Below, in pieces: positions 25,582 through 33,552 of a stretch of 64,000 nt of DNA. The notes under the pieces are model-generated. The model ran no database searches, had not been told where the DNA came from, and saw nothing but the letters and a program-made list of their open reading frames with translations. The DNA is from Isoptericola sp044389085. Its GTDB lineage: Bacteria > Actinomycetota > Actinomycetes > Actinomycetales > Cellulomonadaceae. Position 1 is the stretch's first letter, and every line of letters starts with the position of its first letter. The translations under genes and the position numbers were made by a program. The DNA is taken from assembly GCF_044389085.1 (NCBI RefSeq), contig NZ_JBIRXP010000003.1:372001-436000 (forward strand), read 5' to 3'.

Positions 25582-25658
25582 GGTGCGCGGCGGTGTCGTT
25601 CGTTCGGATGATTCGCTCGTGCCTCGCTCGGCTCTCACGAACGACACCACCGCGCACC
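25582..25658. repeat. Long palindrome downstream of guaA
   Basis: Two 22-bp arms (25582-25603 and 25637-25658) match with one mismatch, with a 33-nt loop. It lies between the convergent guaA stop (25568) and the crystallin-like gene stop (25705), so it may terminate both. It lacks a T-tract and is far longer than a normal terminator stem. Confidence 0.8.
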
Positions 25659-25704
25659 ACGCCCGCAGAGTGGTGGCGGGAGCTGCCTCCCGTCGGTGGA
25701 TCTG

Positions 25705-26265
25705 TCAGGAGATGCGGAACGAGTTCGCCCGGTCGTTGAAGCTGCCGAGGTAGTTGTCCCGGTCGATGAACGTGGTGTGCGCCCCCGTCTTGTTGTTGCC
25801 GTTGTAGAGGCGCACGTCGCAGTGGTTGTACGTCTTGACCGACGTGACCCGGTTGGCCAGCGCGGTGCCGAGGTTGGCGCCGCCCTCGTTGTCGCCGGTG
25901 CCGGAGGTGCACCCCTGCCGGTACTTCGGGTTGTAGACCACGACCTGGAAGCCGCCGTAGTCGATGTGCTGGTAGAGGCGCGCGACGACCAGGCCGGTGC
26001 CCGGCTTCGCGTTCTTGCAGCCGAACGTGCCGTCGAGGACGGCACAGTAGTAGGTGGTGCGGGCCGCCTGGGCGGAGATCTTGAGATCCTCGACCATGAC
26101 CGGCTTGTCGCTGGTCACCGCCTCGACCCGGACGGGCACGGCGCCGTCGTCGGGCGCCGCCGTGGCGGCCGGGGCGGTCATGCCCAGGGCCGCGATCGCC
26201 GCGAGCCCGCCCACGACGGCGGCGAGCCGTGCGCGGCGGGTGCGGGTGCGTGTCGTGATGGTCAT
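25705..26265 (-). CDS. Secreted beta/gamma-crystallin-like protein
   Basis: 186-residue exported protein. An Arg/Thr-rich twin-arginine-like n-region (TRTRTRRARLAAVVGG) and hydrophobic core end near APAATAA. The mature part has four Cys (TYYCAVL, FGCKNAK, RQGCTSG, NHCDVRL), suggesting disulfides. The C-terminal ~40 residues show the Greek-key pattern VRLYNGNNKTGAHTTF...NYLGSFNDRANSFRI, in which NDRANS fits the (N/D)(N/D)XX(S/T)S calcium-binding motif. Similar short secreted proteins include peptidase-inhibitor I36-like ones, so an inhibitor or calcium-stabilised surface role is possible. The gene stands alone. Confidence 0.72.
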   Translation of the reverse strand: MTITTRTRTRRARLAAVVGGLAAIAALGMTAPAATAAPDDGAVPVRVEAVTSDKPVMVEDLKISAQAARTTYYCAVLDGTFGCKNAKPGTGLVVARLYQHIDYGGFQVVVYNPKYRQGCTSGTGDNEGGANLGTALANRVTSVKTYNHCDVRLYNGNNKTGAHTTFIDRDNYLGSFNDRANSFRIS

Positions 26266-26391
26266 CGTTGCTCCTCACGTCAGCCGGCGATCCCCTCGTC
26301 GCCGGTCATGATGTGACGAGGGGTCCTCCGGCCACGGTGATACGCCGAGGCACCGATCTGTCCGTGACCAGGGCCGACGGCGGCCGGTCGG

Positions 26392-27564
26392 TCAGCGCGT
26401 GAGCGCGGCCGCCTTCGCGTAGGCGGCCTCGACGTCGGCGAGCACGCGCGGCCACGACGTCGCGAGCTCGGCCGTGCGGTTGTGCGCGATGATCGCGTCG
26501 AGCAGGGCGGGGTCGTCCGCGAGGCGGACGAGGGCGCCCGTCATCGCCGCGTCGTCGTCCACGAGGAGGGCGTCGCGCCCGTCGACCAGGCGCTCCGCGA
26601 CCCCCGACTGGGACCGGCTGACGACGGCGAGGCCGGCGGCCTGCGCCTCCAGCGCGGCGATGCCGAACGCGTCCTGCACTGCCGGAGCGACGAAGACGTC
26701 GGCGCGCACGTAGAGGCGCTTGAGCTCGGTCGGGGAGAGGCGGCCGACCAGCCGCACCGTGTCGGCGAGCCCGTGCTCGCGCACCCAGCGGCGGGCCTCG
26801 GCGAGCTGCGGGCCGTCGCCGCCGATGGTCGCGACCAGGCGCCCGGGGGCCTTCTCCACCGCCGCGGCGATCGCCTCCAGCATCGGCAGCACCCGCTTGC
26901 GGGGGGCGAACCGGGTGGCGGAGACCACGTGCACCTCGTGGCCCTCGGCCCGCTCGCCGCGCTCGACGCGCGGCAGGCGCCAGGCCTCGACGTCGATGCC
27001 GTTGCCCAGCACCGACACCCGGTCCGCGGCGGCGTCCGCCCCCAGGCGCCGACCCACGACCCGGCGCAGCGGGTCCGCCGTCAGGTCGCTCACCGCCGAC
27101 CACTGCACCGGCCACGCCGCCCATCGGGACACCCGGTCCAGCGCGGCGAACGCCCGCTCCCACCCGCCCCACACGGAGTGCACCGTCAGCACGGTGGGCA
27201 GCCCGAGCCGGGTCACGGGCCGCAGCGCCAGCTCGACCGTCGGGGCGAGCACGCCCATGTGCAGGTGCACGGCGTCGGGCCGGCGGCCGTCCGCCTCGAG
27301 CTCCCGCAGCCGCGCCAGCACGTGTGCTGTCGAGCGCGGGTGCACGGGGTAGCCGCCCGGCACGCGGGCGGCGATGCGGTGCACCACGGCGCCGTCGTCG
27401 TCCGGGCGGGTGGTGACGCCGCGCTCGCCCGGCGCCCCCGGCGTCGTGGTGATCACCTCGACGTCGTGCCCGGCCTCCGCCTGCCGGCGCGCGAGCCGGG
27501 CCACCTGGGTCTCGATGCCGCCGAGCAGCGGGAGGTAGGAGTCGGAGACGTGGACGATGCGCAC
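26392..27564 (-). CDS. Glycosyltransferase family 4 (GT-B)
   Basis: 390-residue nucleotide-sugar glycosyltransferase. The N-terminal Rossmann-like half begins VRIVHVSDSYLPLLGGIETQ, with the glycine-rich acceptor loop LGGIETQVARLARR. The C-terminal donor domain has RFAPRKRVLPMLEAI, TIGGDGPQLAEA and the GT4 E-x7-E region DAFGIAALEAQAAGLAVVSR. GTG 27564 is chosen since CAGGAT lies 6 bases upstream and the residues match the family start; the frame is open to 27681 but that part is Arg-rich noise. Probably makes a cell-wall or exported glycan or glycolipid; acceptor unknown. Confidence 0.9.
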   Translation of the reverse strand: MRIVHVSDSYLPLLGGIETQVARLARRQAEAGHDVEVITTTPGAPGERGVTTRPDDDGAVVHRIAARVPGGYPVHPRSTAHVLARLRELEADGRRPDAVHLHMGVLAPTVELALRPVTRLGLPTVLTVHSVWGGWERAFAALDRVSRWAAWPVQWSAVSDLTADPLRRVVGRRLGADAAADRVSVLGNGIDVEAWRLPRVERGERAEGHEVHVVSATRFAPRKRVLPMLEAIAAAVEKAPGRLVATIGGDGPQLAEARRWVREHGLADTVRLVGRLSPTELKRLYVRADVFVAPAVQDAFGIAALEAQAAGLAVVSRSQSGVAERLVDGRDALLVDDDAAMTGALVRLADDPALLDAIIAHNRTAELATSWPRVLADVEAAYAKAAALTR

Positions 27565-27698
27565 CGGGTCATCCTGCCATCGGCGGCGGGGCGGCCACCT
27601 GCGGCTTCGCCGAGCCGAGGACGGGCGGTGGCGATACCGTGCGAGGAGCGGTACCCCCAGCGCATGCGCCACGGCACACACCTGAGGAGAGGTGCGAC

Positions 27699-28388
27699 AT
27701 GTCGAGCACTGTCACCGTTCAACCGACCAAAGGCGTCCGCGGGATCGGCCTGGTCACCATCATCGCCGGGATCGTCATGATCATCGCCGGCCTGGGCGTG
27801 TGGGTCGTCGTGTCCCAGACGCTCGCGGACGAGGAGATCACGGTCTCCGAGGACGCCTCGATGTTCGCCGGGCAGAAGGTCGCCGGCCCGTTCACCGCCT
27901 ACGCGCAGGCCGAGGTGATCGACAAGCACGCGCTCGAGGCCTCCGGCGGGCAGACGTACGCCCAGCTCGCGCAGGACGACCCGACGCGGGACACGGTGAT
28001 GAACGCGTCGTTCCTGCGGGCGTCGCTGTTCACGTCCGTCGTGGCGTTCGGCGTCTGCGCCCTCGTCATCGGCCTGGGCATCGTGTTCATCCTGCTCGGC
28101 AGCGCGCTACGCAAGCTCGCGGGCGGGCCGCAGGTGGTGGTCGACTCGCCGTCGCTCACGTCCGAGGGCGGCCTGTCGCACGCCGCCCACCGCGCCGAGC
28201 CCGACGAGCCCCGGCGCCCGACCTCCCCGACGACGCCCGCCCCGCCGCCCGAGCGCCCGACCACTCGGACGGCTCCGGAGGCCCCCTCCGCCGGGACGTC
28301 GACGCCTCCGCCCGCGTCCCCCTCGACGTCACCCACGACGCCGCCGGAGACCCCGCCCGCCGGCGACGGCAGGTCCCCGTCGGCCTGA
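27699..28388 (+). CDS. Two-TM membrane protein with Pro/Thr-rich tail, unknown function
   Basis: 229-residue protein with transmembrane helix ~13-38 (GIGLVTIIAGIVMIIAGLGV), an extracytoplasmic loop of ~85 residues (ITVSEDASMFAGQKVAGPFT ... TYAQLAQDD), a second helix ~112-135 (VVAFGVCALVIGLGIVFILL), and a cytoplasmic low-complexity tail of ~90 residues rich in Pro and Thr. Homologues in actinobacteria are often labelled 'aromatic ring-opening dioxygenase LigA', but nothing here supports an enzyme. ATG 27699 has a strong GAGGAGAGG site upstream. A 23-bp terminator hairpin follows. Confidence 0.78.
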   Translation: MSSTVTVQPTKGVRGIGLVTIIAGIVMIIAGLGVWVVVSQTLADEEITVSEDASMFAGQKVAGPFTAYAQAEVIDKHALEASGGQTYAQLAQDDPTRDTVMNASFLRASLFTSVVAFGVCALVIGLGIVFILLGSALRKLAGGPQVVVDSPSLTSEGGLSHAAHRAEPDEPRRPTSPTTPAPPPERPTTRTAPEAPSAGTSTPPPASPSTSPTTPPETPPAGDGRSPSA

Positions 28389-28403
28389 GGCCCGACCCAA
28401 CCA

Positions 28404-28453
28404 GCACGACGACGCGGCGGTGAGCCCTGGGGCTCACCGCCGCGTCGTCGTGC
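28404..28453. terminator. Bidirectional 23-bp hairpin terminator
   Basis: A perfect 23-bp inverted repeat (28404-28426 with 28431-28453) with a 4-nt loop lies between two converging stops (28388 and 28460). No T-tract follows; strong GC stems alone commonly mark terminators in actinobacteria. Confidence 0.85.
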
Positions 28454-28459
28454 CCGTGG

Positions 28460-29140
28460 TCAGCGGGCGGTGGTGGCGCGGCGTCGACGGCGCACCGCGC
28501 TGATCACCGAGCCGATCACCAGCAGCGCGCCCGCCGCGGCGAGCAGCACGATGGCGGCCAGCTCGACGTCGATGTGCGCGCCCGCGGCGTTGGCCATCAG
28601 GCCCACGCCGACCGCCACGACGATGAAGCCCCAGACGATCGTGCTGGCGCGCGGCCCGGAGACGTGCGGCGGCTCGTCCTCGACCACGGGGGCCACCGCG
28701 GCCGGCGGCTCGGGCGCGAAGGGCGCCGACGACGTCGTGCCGGCCGGGGTCGTCTCAGGCCCCGGCGTCGCGGACTCGTGCTGCGAGGACGCCGGCTCCG
28801 AGTAGGCAGGCTCCGTGGAGGCAGGCTCCGTGAGTGCGGGACCGGCTGGCGCGGGCGCACCGGACCCGGCACGGTCCGGCTGGTCGAAGATCGACAGCGG
28901 GTCGTCCGGCCCGGCCACGGGGTACGCGCGCGTCGCGTCGGCCGCGGGGAGAGCGCGTGTCTCGTGGGCCGCGGGGAGCGCCTGGGTCGCGTCGGCCGCG
29001 GGCAGGGCCTGCGTCTCGTCGCTCGCGGGCAGCGCCTGGGTCGCGTCGGCAGGCGGCAGGGCCTGCGTCTCGTCCGACGCCGGCAGCGCCTGCGTCTCGT
29101 CCGGCTCGGGGCCGGGCGTGGTGGGCTTGTCGTCGCTCAT
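28460..29140 (-). CDS. Membrane protein with tandem TQALPA-type repeats
   Basis: 226-residue protein. After SDDKPTTPGPEP come about seven copies of an 8-residue unit [DEA][ET]TQALP[AP][AS] (residues ~13-72) drifting to ETRALPA and ATRAYPVA. A Pro/Ala/Ser/Thr-rich linker follows, and at the C-terminus two transmembrane helices (STIVWGFIVVAVGVGLMANA and IVLLAAAGALLVIGSVISAV) plus an Arg-rich tail. Each repeat presents Thr in an acidic DETQ or DATQ setting, a plausible serine/threonine-kinase site and FHA-domain ligand (inference). ATG overlaps the stop of the PspC gene (29137-29140), so the two form an operon. Confidence 0.8.
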   Translation of the reverse strand: MSDDKPTTPGPEPDETQALPASDETQALPPADATQALPASDETQALPAADATQALPAAHETRALPAADATRAYPVAGPDDPLSIFDQPDRAGSGAPAPAGPALTEPASTEPAYSEPASSQHESATPGPETTPAGTTSSAPFAPEPPAAVAPVVEDEPPHVSGPRASTIVWGFIVVAVGVGLMANAAGAHIDVELAAIVLLAAAGALLVIGSVISAVRRRRRATTAR

Positions 29141-30669
29141 CGGGACTCCTCGATGGTCAGGTCGCCGGCGCGCACGTCGACGTCGAGCAGCAGGCGGGCG
29201 CCGTCGAGCTCGTGCACCTCGTCGGTGCGGAAGCGGGCGGGCCCGTTCGTGTAGGTGTTGACGGAGCTGTTCTGCCCGTCCGCGTGCCAGGTGGCGTTGC
29301 CGGCGATGACCTGGACCTCGGCCTCCACCGCCTCGTCGCCGGGGATGCGGATCACGGTGCTGCCGGCGGCCATGGAGACGGGCACGACGACGGGGTCGCC
29401 GGGCGTCACGCCGGAGAGGTCCAGCTCCGTGAGGTCGACGACGGCGCTGCCGAACCGCACGTGGACGCCGTCCTCGGCCTCCTCGATGCTGCGGGGGGTG
29501 ACGGTGCCCTCGCTGATGACCGCCGCGGCGCCCGACTGCTGCGGGGAGTCGTCCCAGAAGTCCCAGGACCCGCGGTCGCCGACGAAGGGCCAGGTGACCA
29601 GGCCGGCGATCAGCGCGAGGATCGCGAAGAACGTCAGGGTGCCGCCGCGGCGGCCGCGCAGGCCGGTCACGACCAGCCCGAGCCCGAGGACGACGATCGA
29701 CGCGCCCAGCCAGGTGGGGCCGAAGGGCAGGTCGAGGTTGCCGGTGCGGTCGGCGACGAGGAGCAGCGCGCCCCCGAGCAGGACGATCCCGAGGACGATC
29801 CCGACCGCCGCGGCGCCCGGCCCGCGCCGCACGGGGCGCGGGGGACGGGGCGCGGGGACGACGGGAGCGGCGGGAGCGGGCGCCGCCGCCCAGCTGCCGT
29901 ACGGTGCCGACGGCACGGGCGCCGGCGCTGCGGGCGCCGACCGTACGGGCGTCGACGGTGCGGCCGCCCACGAGCCCGACGGGCCGGCCGGCGGGTCCTG
30001 CGGCGCCGGAGGCGTCGCCAGGTACGGCGCCGGCGGCGCGGGGGTGAAGGAGCCCGTGGGCCGAGGTCCGTCCGAGGCCGGGTCGTCGGTCGAGCCGGGA
30101 GCGGGGGCGGACGGGTACGGGGGAGCGGCGGGGTACGGCGGCGCGGGGGGTGCGCCGGGGCCACCGCCCCGCGGGCGCCGGTCGCGGACCAGCTTCACGA
30201 CCAGCCAGACGATCGCGACCCACACCGCGACCCACAGGAGCGCGCCGACCCACTCGATCCCGAAGCCCCACCAGCTGAGGCCGTCGCCCCACGCGAAGCC
30301 GACGATCAGGGCGACGACGGCGCCGAGCAGCGCGACGTCGAAGTCACCGCGGAAGGCCTGCTGCAGGTGGATGCGGCCGTCCCGCTCCGGCAGGAGCGCC
30401 CACGCGATGGCGTAGATGACGATGCCGGCGCCGGTGAGGAAGAAGCTGAGGATCAGCAGGCCGCGCACCAGCAGGGGGTCCAGGCCGAACCGGTCGGCCA
30501 CGCCGCCCGCCACGCCGCCGACCCAGCGGTTGTCGGACCGGGTGACGCCCATGCGGCGGATGGAGTCGAAGAAGCCGTCGCCGGTGCGGCGCGGCGGGGG
30601 GCCGCCCGCGGGGGCGCCGCCGGGGCCGGGCTGCGGCCCGGGTGGCTGGGGGAGGTCGTCGGTGGTCAT
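29137..30669 (-). CDS. PspC-domain membrane protein with Pro-rich linker and C-terminal adhesin-like domain
   Basis: 510-residue protein. A PspC domain at ~25-95 (VGGVAGGVADRFGLDPLLVR, then helix ILSFFLTGAGIVIYAIAW) is followed by another helix, a ~130-residue Pro/Ala-rich linker, three further helices (~270-350), and a C-terminal beta-rich region (SIEEAEDGVHVRFGSAVVDL) resembling the LiaF/DUF2154-type domain. It faces a PspC-histidine kinase gene across a 137-bp divergent promoter region. In LiaFSR-like systems such proteins restrain the sensor kinase, so a partner role in envelope-stress sensing is likely. ATG 30669 has CAGGAT at 6 bases, suggesting a leaderless mRNA. Confidence 0.85.
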   Translation of the reverse strand: MTTDDLPQPPGPQPGPGGAPAGGPPPRRTGDGFFDSIRRMGVTRSDNRWVGGVAGGVADRFGLDPLLVRGLLILSFFLTGAGIVIYAIAWALLPERDGRIHLQQAFRGDFDVALLGAVVALIVGFAWGDGLSWWGFGIEWVGALLWVAVWVAIVWLVVKLVRDRRPRGGGPGAPPAPPYPAAPPYPSAPAPGSTDDPASDGPRPTGSFTPAPPAPYLATPPAPQDPPAGPSGSWAAAPSTPVRSAPAAPAPVPSAPYGSWAAAPAPAAPVVPAPRPPRPVRRGPGAAAVGIVLGIVLLGGALLLVADRTGNLDLPFGPTWLGASIVVLGLGLVVTGLRGRRGGTLTFFAILALIAGLVTWPFVGDRGSWDFWDDSPQQSGAAAVISEGTVTPRSIEEAEDGVHVRFGSAVVDLTELDLSGVTPGDPVVVPVSMAAGSTVIRIPGDEAVEAEVQVIAGNATWHADGQNSSVNTYTNGPARFRTDEVHELDGARLLLDVDVRAGDLTIEESR

Positions 30670-30806
30670 GGCTCCATCCTGGCGACCGGGCGGCCCGCGC
30701 GGCATCGGGTGCTGCCCTGACACGACCCTGATTCGGTGGGACGGGCCACCCTGAATCCTCGGGCTGTCGCGCCCCGAGGGGTCCCTGACGTGCCAGGATC
30801 GGGAGC

Positions 30807-32111
30807 ATGACCACCGAGCGACCCTCGCGCCTCCCGCTGCGCCGGCCCCCTCAGGGGCGGGTGCTGGGCGGCGTCGCCGCGGGGCTCGCCGCGCACCTGC
30901 GCGTCCCGGTCGCGGTGGTGCGGCTCGCGTTCCTGATCCTCACCCTCGCGGGCGGGGCGGGCGCGGTGGCGTACGTGTTCTGGTGGGTGACCGTGCCGTC
31001 GGGCGACCCCCGGCAGGCCGCCGACACCACGCCCACGTCGCTGCAGCGGCTGGCGCCGCGGCTGCGCCTCCGGGGCCCGGTGGCGGCCCTGCCCGTGCGC
31101 GACGTCCTCATCGGCGCGGGCCTCATCGTGGGCGCGTTCATCCTCGTGGCCGTCCGGGCGGGCTGGGACATCGGCGCGTCCTGGGTGCTCCCGGCGCTCG
31201 TCGCCGTCGGTGGCCTGGCGCTCGCGTGGAGCCAGCTCGACGCCGCGCAGCGCGGGCGTCCGGCCGACGGGTCGCCGCACGCGCGGCGCTCGACGCTGGT
31301 GCTGCGGCTCGTCGGCGGCGTCGTCCTCGTCATGGTGGGGGTGCTGCTGCTCATCGGCCAGGACGCCCCCGTCCCGGTGCTGCTGCAGGCGGCCGTGGCG
31401 TCGCTGGCCGTCCTCGCGGGCGCGGCGCTCATGCTGGCGCCGTGGTGGCTGCGGCTCGTGCGGGAGCTCGGCGACGAGCGGGCCGCCCGCGCCCGGGAGG
31501 CAGAGCGCGCCGACATCGCCGCCCACCTGCACGACTCCGTGCTGCAGACCCTCGCCCTCATCCGCTCGCGGGCCGACGACCCGGAGGCCGTGGCCCGCAT
31601 GGCGCGGGCCCAGGAGCGCGAGCTGCGCGAGTGGCTGTACACCGACCGCACGGCCCCGGGCACGTCGCTCGCGGCCGAGCTGCGCGCGCTCGTCGCGGAG
31701 GTCGAGGACGGGCGTGCGGTCGAGGTGGAGACGGTCGTGGTGGGCGACTGCGCCCCCACGGAGGAGACGTCGGCCCTGCTGCAGGCGTCCCGCGAGGCGC
31801 TGGTGAACGCCGTCGTGCACGGCCGCCCGCCCGTCACCGTGTACCTCGAGGTCACCGACGCCGCCGTCGAGGTGTTCGTCCGCGACCGCGGCGACGGCTT
31901 CGAGATGGACGACATCGCGCCGGACCGCTTCGGTGTCCGGGAGTCGATCCTCGGGCGCGTGCACCGGCGCGGGGGCACGGCCGACGTGACGAGCCGCTCC
32001 GGCTGGGGCACGGAGGTGCGGCTGCGCATGCCGCGGGACGGCCAGGCCCCGCCGCCCGATCCTCAGCGGACCCCGGGTCCGACCAGCGACAACGAAGGAG
32101 CACGCGCGTGA
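30807..32111 (+). CDS. PspC-fused sensor histidine kinase (LiaS/NarL-type)
   Basis: 434-residue kinase. An N-terminal PspC domain (GRVLGGVAAGLAAHLRVPVA) with one helix is followed by four transmembrane helices (~85-215). The HisKA_3 dimerisation motif is DIAAHLHDSVLQTLALIRSR (His ~243), and the HATPase domain has an N-box (QASREALVNAVVHG) and G-boxes (VRDRGDGFEMDD, GWGTEVRLRMP). The last ~25 residues are a Pro-rich tail. The stop overlaps the response regulator start (GTGA). ATG 30807 is preceded by CAGGAT at 30794-30799. Likely senses envelope state together with the divergent PspC protein. Confidence 0.93.
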   Translation: MTTERPSRLPLRRPPQGRVLGGVAAGLAAHLRVPVAVVRLAFLILTLAGGAGAVAYVFWWVTVPSGDPRQAADTTPTSLQRLAPRLRLRGPVAALPVRDVLIGAGLIVGAFILVAVRAGWDIGASWVLPALVAVGGLALAWSQLDAAQRGRPADGSPHARRSTLVLRLVGGVVLVMVGVLLLIGQDAPVPVLLQAAVASLAVLAGAALMLAPWWLRLVRELGDERAARAREAERADIAAHLHDSVLQTLALIRSRADDPEAVARMARAQERELREWLYTDRTAPGTSLAAELRALVAEVEDGRAVEVETVVVGDCAPTEETSALLQASREALVNAVVHGRPPVTVYLEVTDAAVEVFVRDRGDGFEMDDIAPDRFGVRESILGRVHRRGGTADVTSRSGWGTEVRLRMPRDGQAPPPDPQRTPGPTSDNEGARA

Positions 32112-32791
32112 CCACTCCCACCGACGCGACGACGCAGGCGACGGGGCCGGTCCCGGTCGTCCTCGTCGACGACCACCACATGTTCCGCACCGGCGTCCGC
32201 GCCAGCCTCGACGCCCGGGTGCAGGTGGTGGGCGAGGCGGCGGACGTCGACCAGGCGGTCGCCGTCGTCCACGAGCACCGGCCGCCGGTCGTGCTGCTCG
32301 ACGTGCACCTTCCCGGCGGCAACGGCGGCGGGGCGGAGGTCGTGCGGCGCTGCGCCGACCTGCTCGGCGAGACGAAGTTCCTCGCGCTGTCCGTGTCGGA
32401 CGCGGCCGAGGACGTCGTGGCGGTCATCCGCGCGGGCGCGCGGGGCTACGTCACGAAGAACATCTCGGCGTCGGACCTGTCCGGCGCCGTCGTCCGCGTG
32501 GCCGGAGGGGACGCCGTGTTCTCGCCGCGCCTCGCGGGCTTCGTCCTGGACGCGTTCGGCACGGCCGCGGGTGACGTCGCCGTCGCGGACGACGAGCTGG
32601 ACAGGCTGTCCAAGCGGGAGCAGGAGGTCATGCGCCTCATCGCGCGCGGCTACTCCTACCGCGAGGTGGCGAGCGAGCTGTTCATCTCCATCAAGACGGT
32701 CGAGACGCACGTGTCGGCCGTGCTGCGCAAGCTGCAGCTGTCGAGCCGCTACGAGCTCACGCGGTGGGCAGCGGCGCGCCGGCTGCTGTGA
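32108..32791 (+). CDS. NarL/LuxR-family response regulator
   Basis: 227-residue two-component regulator. The receiver has VVLVDDHHMFRTGVR with acidic pocket Asp residues, the phosphoacceptor Asp in PPVVLLDVHLPGGNG (~65), and a switch Lys in GYVTKNISA. The C-terminal LuxR helix-turn-helix is LSKREQEVMRLIARGYSYRE...IKTVETHVSAVLRKLQL. GTG 32108 has AAGGAG at 32094-32099. It is coupled to the PspC-kinase upstream. Its 3' end overlaps the convergent chelatase gene by 35 bp, so the two mRNAs are complementary there. Confidence 0.95.
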   Translation: MTTPTDATTQATGPVPVVLVDDHHMFRTGVRASLDARVQVVGEAADVDQAVAVVHEHRPPVVLLDVHLPGGNGGGAEVVRRCADLLGETKFLALSVSDAAEDVVAVIRAGARGYVTKNISASDLSGAVVRVAGGDAVFSPRLAGFVLDAFGTAAGDVAVADDELDRLSKREQEVMRLIARGYSYREVASELFISIKTVETHVSAVLRKLQLSSRYELTRWAAARRLL

Positions 32792-33497
32792 CCGCGGCCC
32801 GGTACCGCTCGACGACGACGTCCACGAGCTCGGTGGGCGCGTCCTCGTCGGCGACCAGGAGCGGCGCGGTCGTGACGTCGCCGCCCGCGCGGGCGGCAAG
32901 GTCGGCGAAGAATCCCGGGGCGAGCAGGTAGGACGCGACGACGACGCGGCGCCCCGGGTGCTCCGCGCGGGCCGCGGCGACCACCTCGTGCACGCGCGGG
33001 ACGGCGTTGGCGATGTACCCGACGCCGACACGGCTGCCGAGACGGTCCCCCAGGCGGGCGGCGGTGGCCTCGCAGTCGGCGACGGCGCGCGCGTCGCTGG
33101 ACCCGGCCGCGGCCAGGACCACCACGTCGTCGTCGCGCACCCCGGCCTCGGCGAGACGCCGCTCGAGCACGCCGACGAGCCGGTCGTCGGGCCCGAGCGC
33201 GCCGCCGAGCGTCACCTGGTCACCGGCCGTGGTCGCGGCGTCGACGTCCTCGCGCAGGTCGACGTGCACGTGGTAGCCGGCGGACAGCAGCAGCGGCACG
33301 ACGACCGCCCCCGCGGCGGCCGCGCGCAGGCCGCCCAGGCAGGCGGGCACGTCCGGCTGCTGCACGTCGACGAACCCGGCGTGCACGGGGACGTCGGGGA
33401 GGCGGGCGGCGACCGCCTCGACGAGGGTCGCCACCGCGCCGGCGCCGGTGGCGGACGCGGTGCCGTGCGAGACGGCGAGGAGCGCGGGCGTGGTCAT
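32757..33497 (-). CDS. CbiX/SirB-family sirohydrochlorin chelatase
   Basis: 246-residue chelatase-fold protein inserting Fe2+ (siroheme) or Co2+ (cobalamin) into sirohydrochlorin. The N-terminal metal-ligand His is in LLAVSHGTASATG, and the second in VVPLLLSAGYHVHVDLRED. A repeated half begins near DDDVVVLAAAGSSDARAVAD. It lies 55 bp downstream of cobA and on the same strand, next to sulfite reductase, so an iron-chelatase role in siroheme synthesis is the best reading. ATG 33497 has TAGGGT exactly 6 bases upstream (33504-33509), implying its own leaderless transcript rather than simple read-through. Confidence 0.85.
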   Translation of the reverse strand: MTTPALLAVSHGTASATGAGAVATLVEAVAARLPDVPVHAGFVDVQQPDVPACLGGLRAAAAGAVVVPLLLSAGYHVHVDLREDVDAATTAGDQVTLGGALGPDDRLVGVLERRLAEAGVRDDDVVVLAAAGSSDARAVADCEATAARLGDRLGSRVGVGYIANAVPRVHEVVAAARAEHPGRRVVVASYLLAPGFFADLAARAGGDVTTAPLLVADEDAPTELVDVVVERYRAAVTAAGAPLPTA

Positions 33498-33552
33498 GCC
33501 GCGACCCTAGGGCGCTCGCCGTCCCGTGCCGTTTCGCCCGCGTGAACCTCCG

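Noticed and set aside
27699..28388. 'Aromatic ring-opening dioxygenase LigA' label common for such proteins
   Set aside because: The protein has two membrane helices and a Pro/Thr tail; no dioxygenase motif or metal ligands are present.
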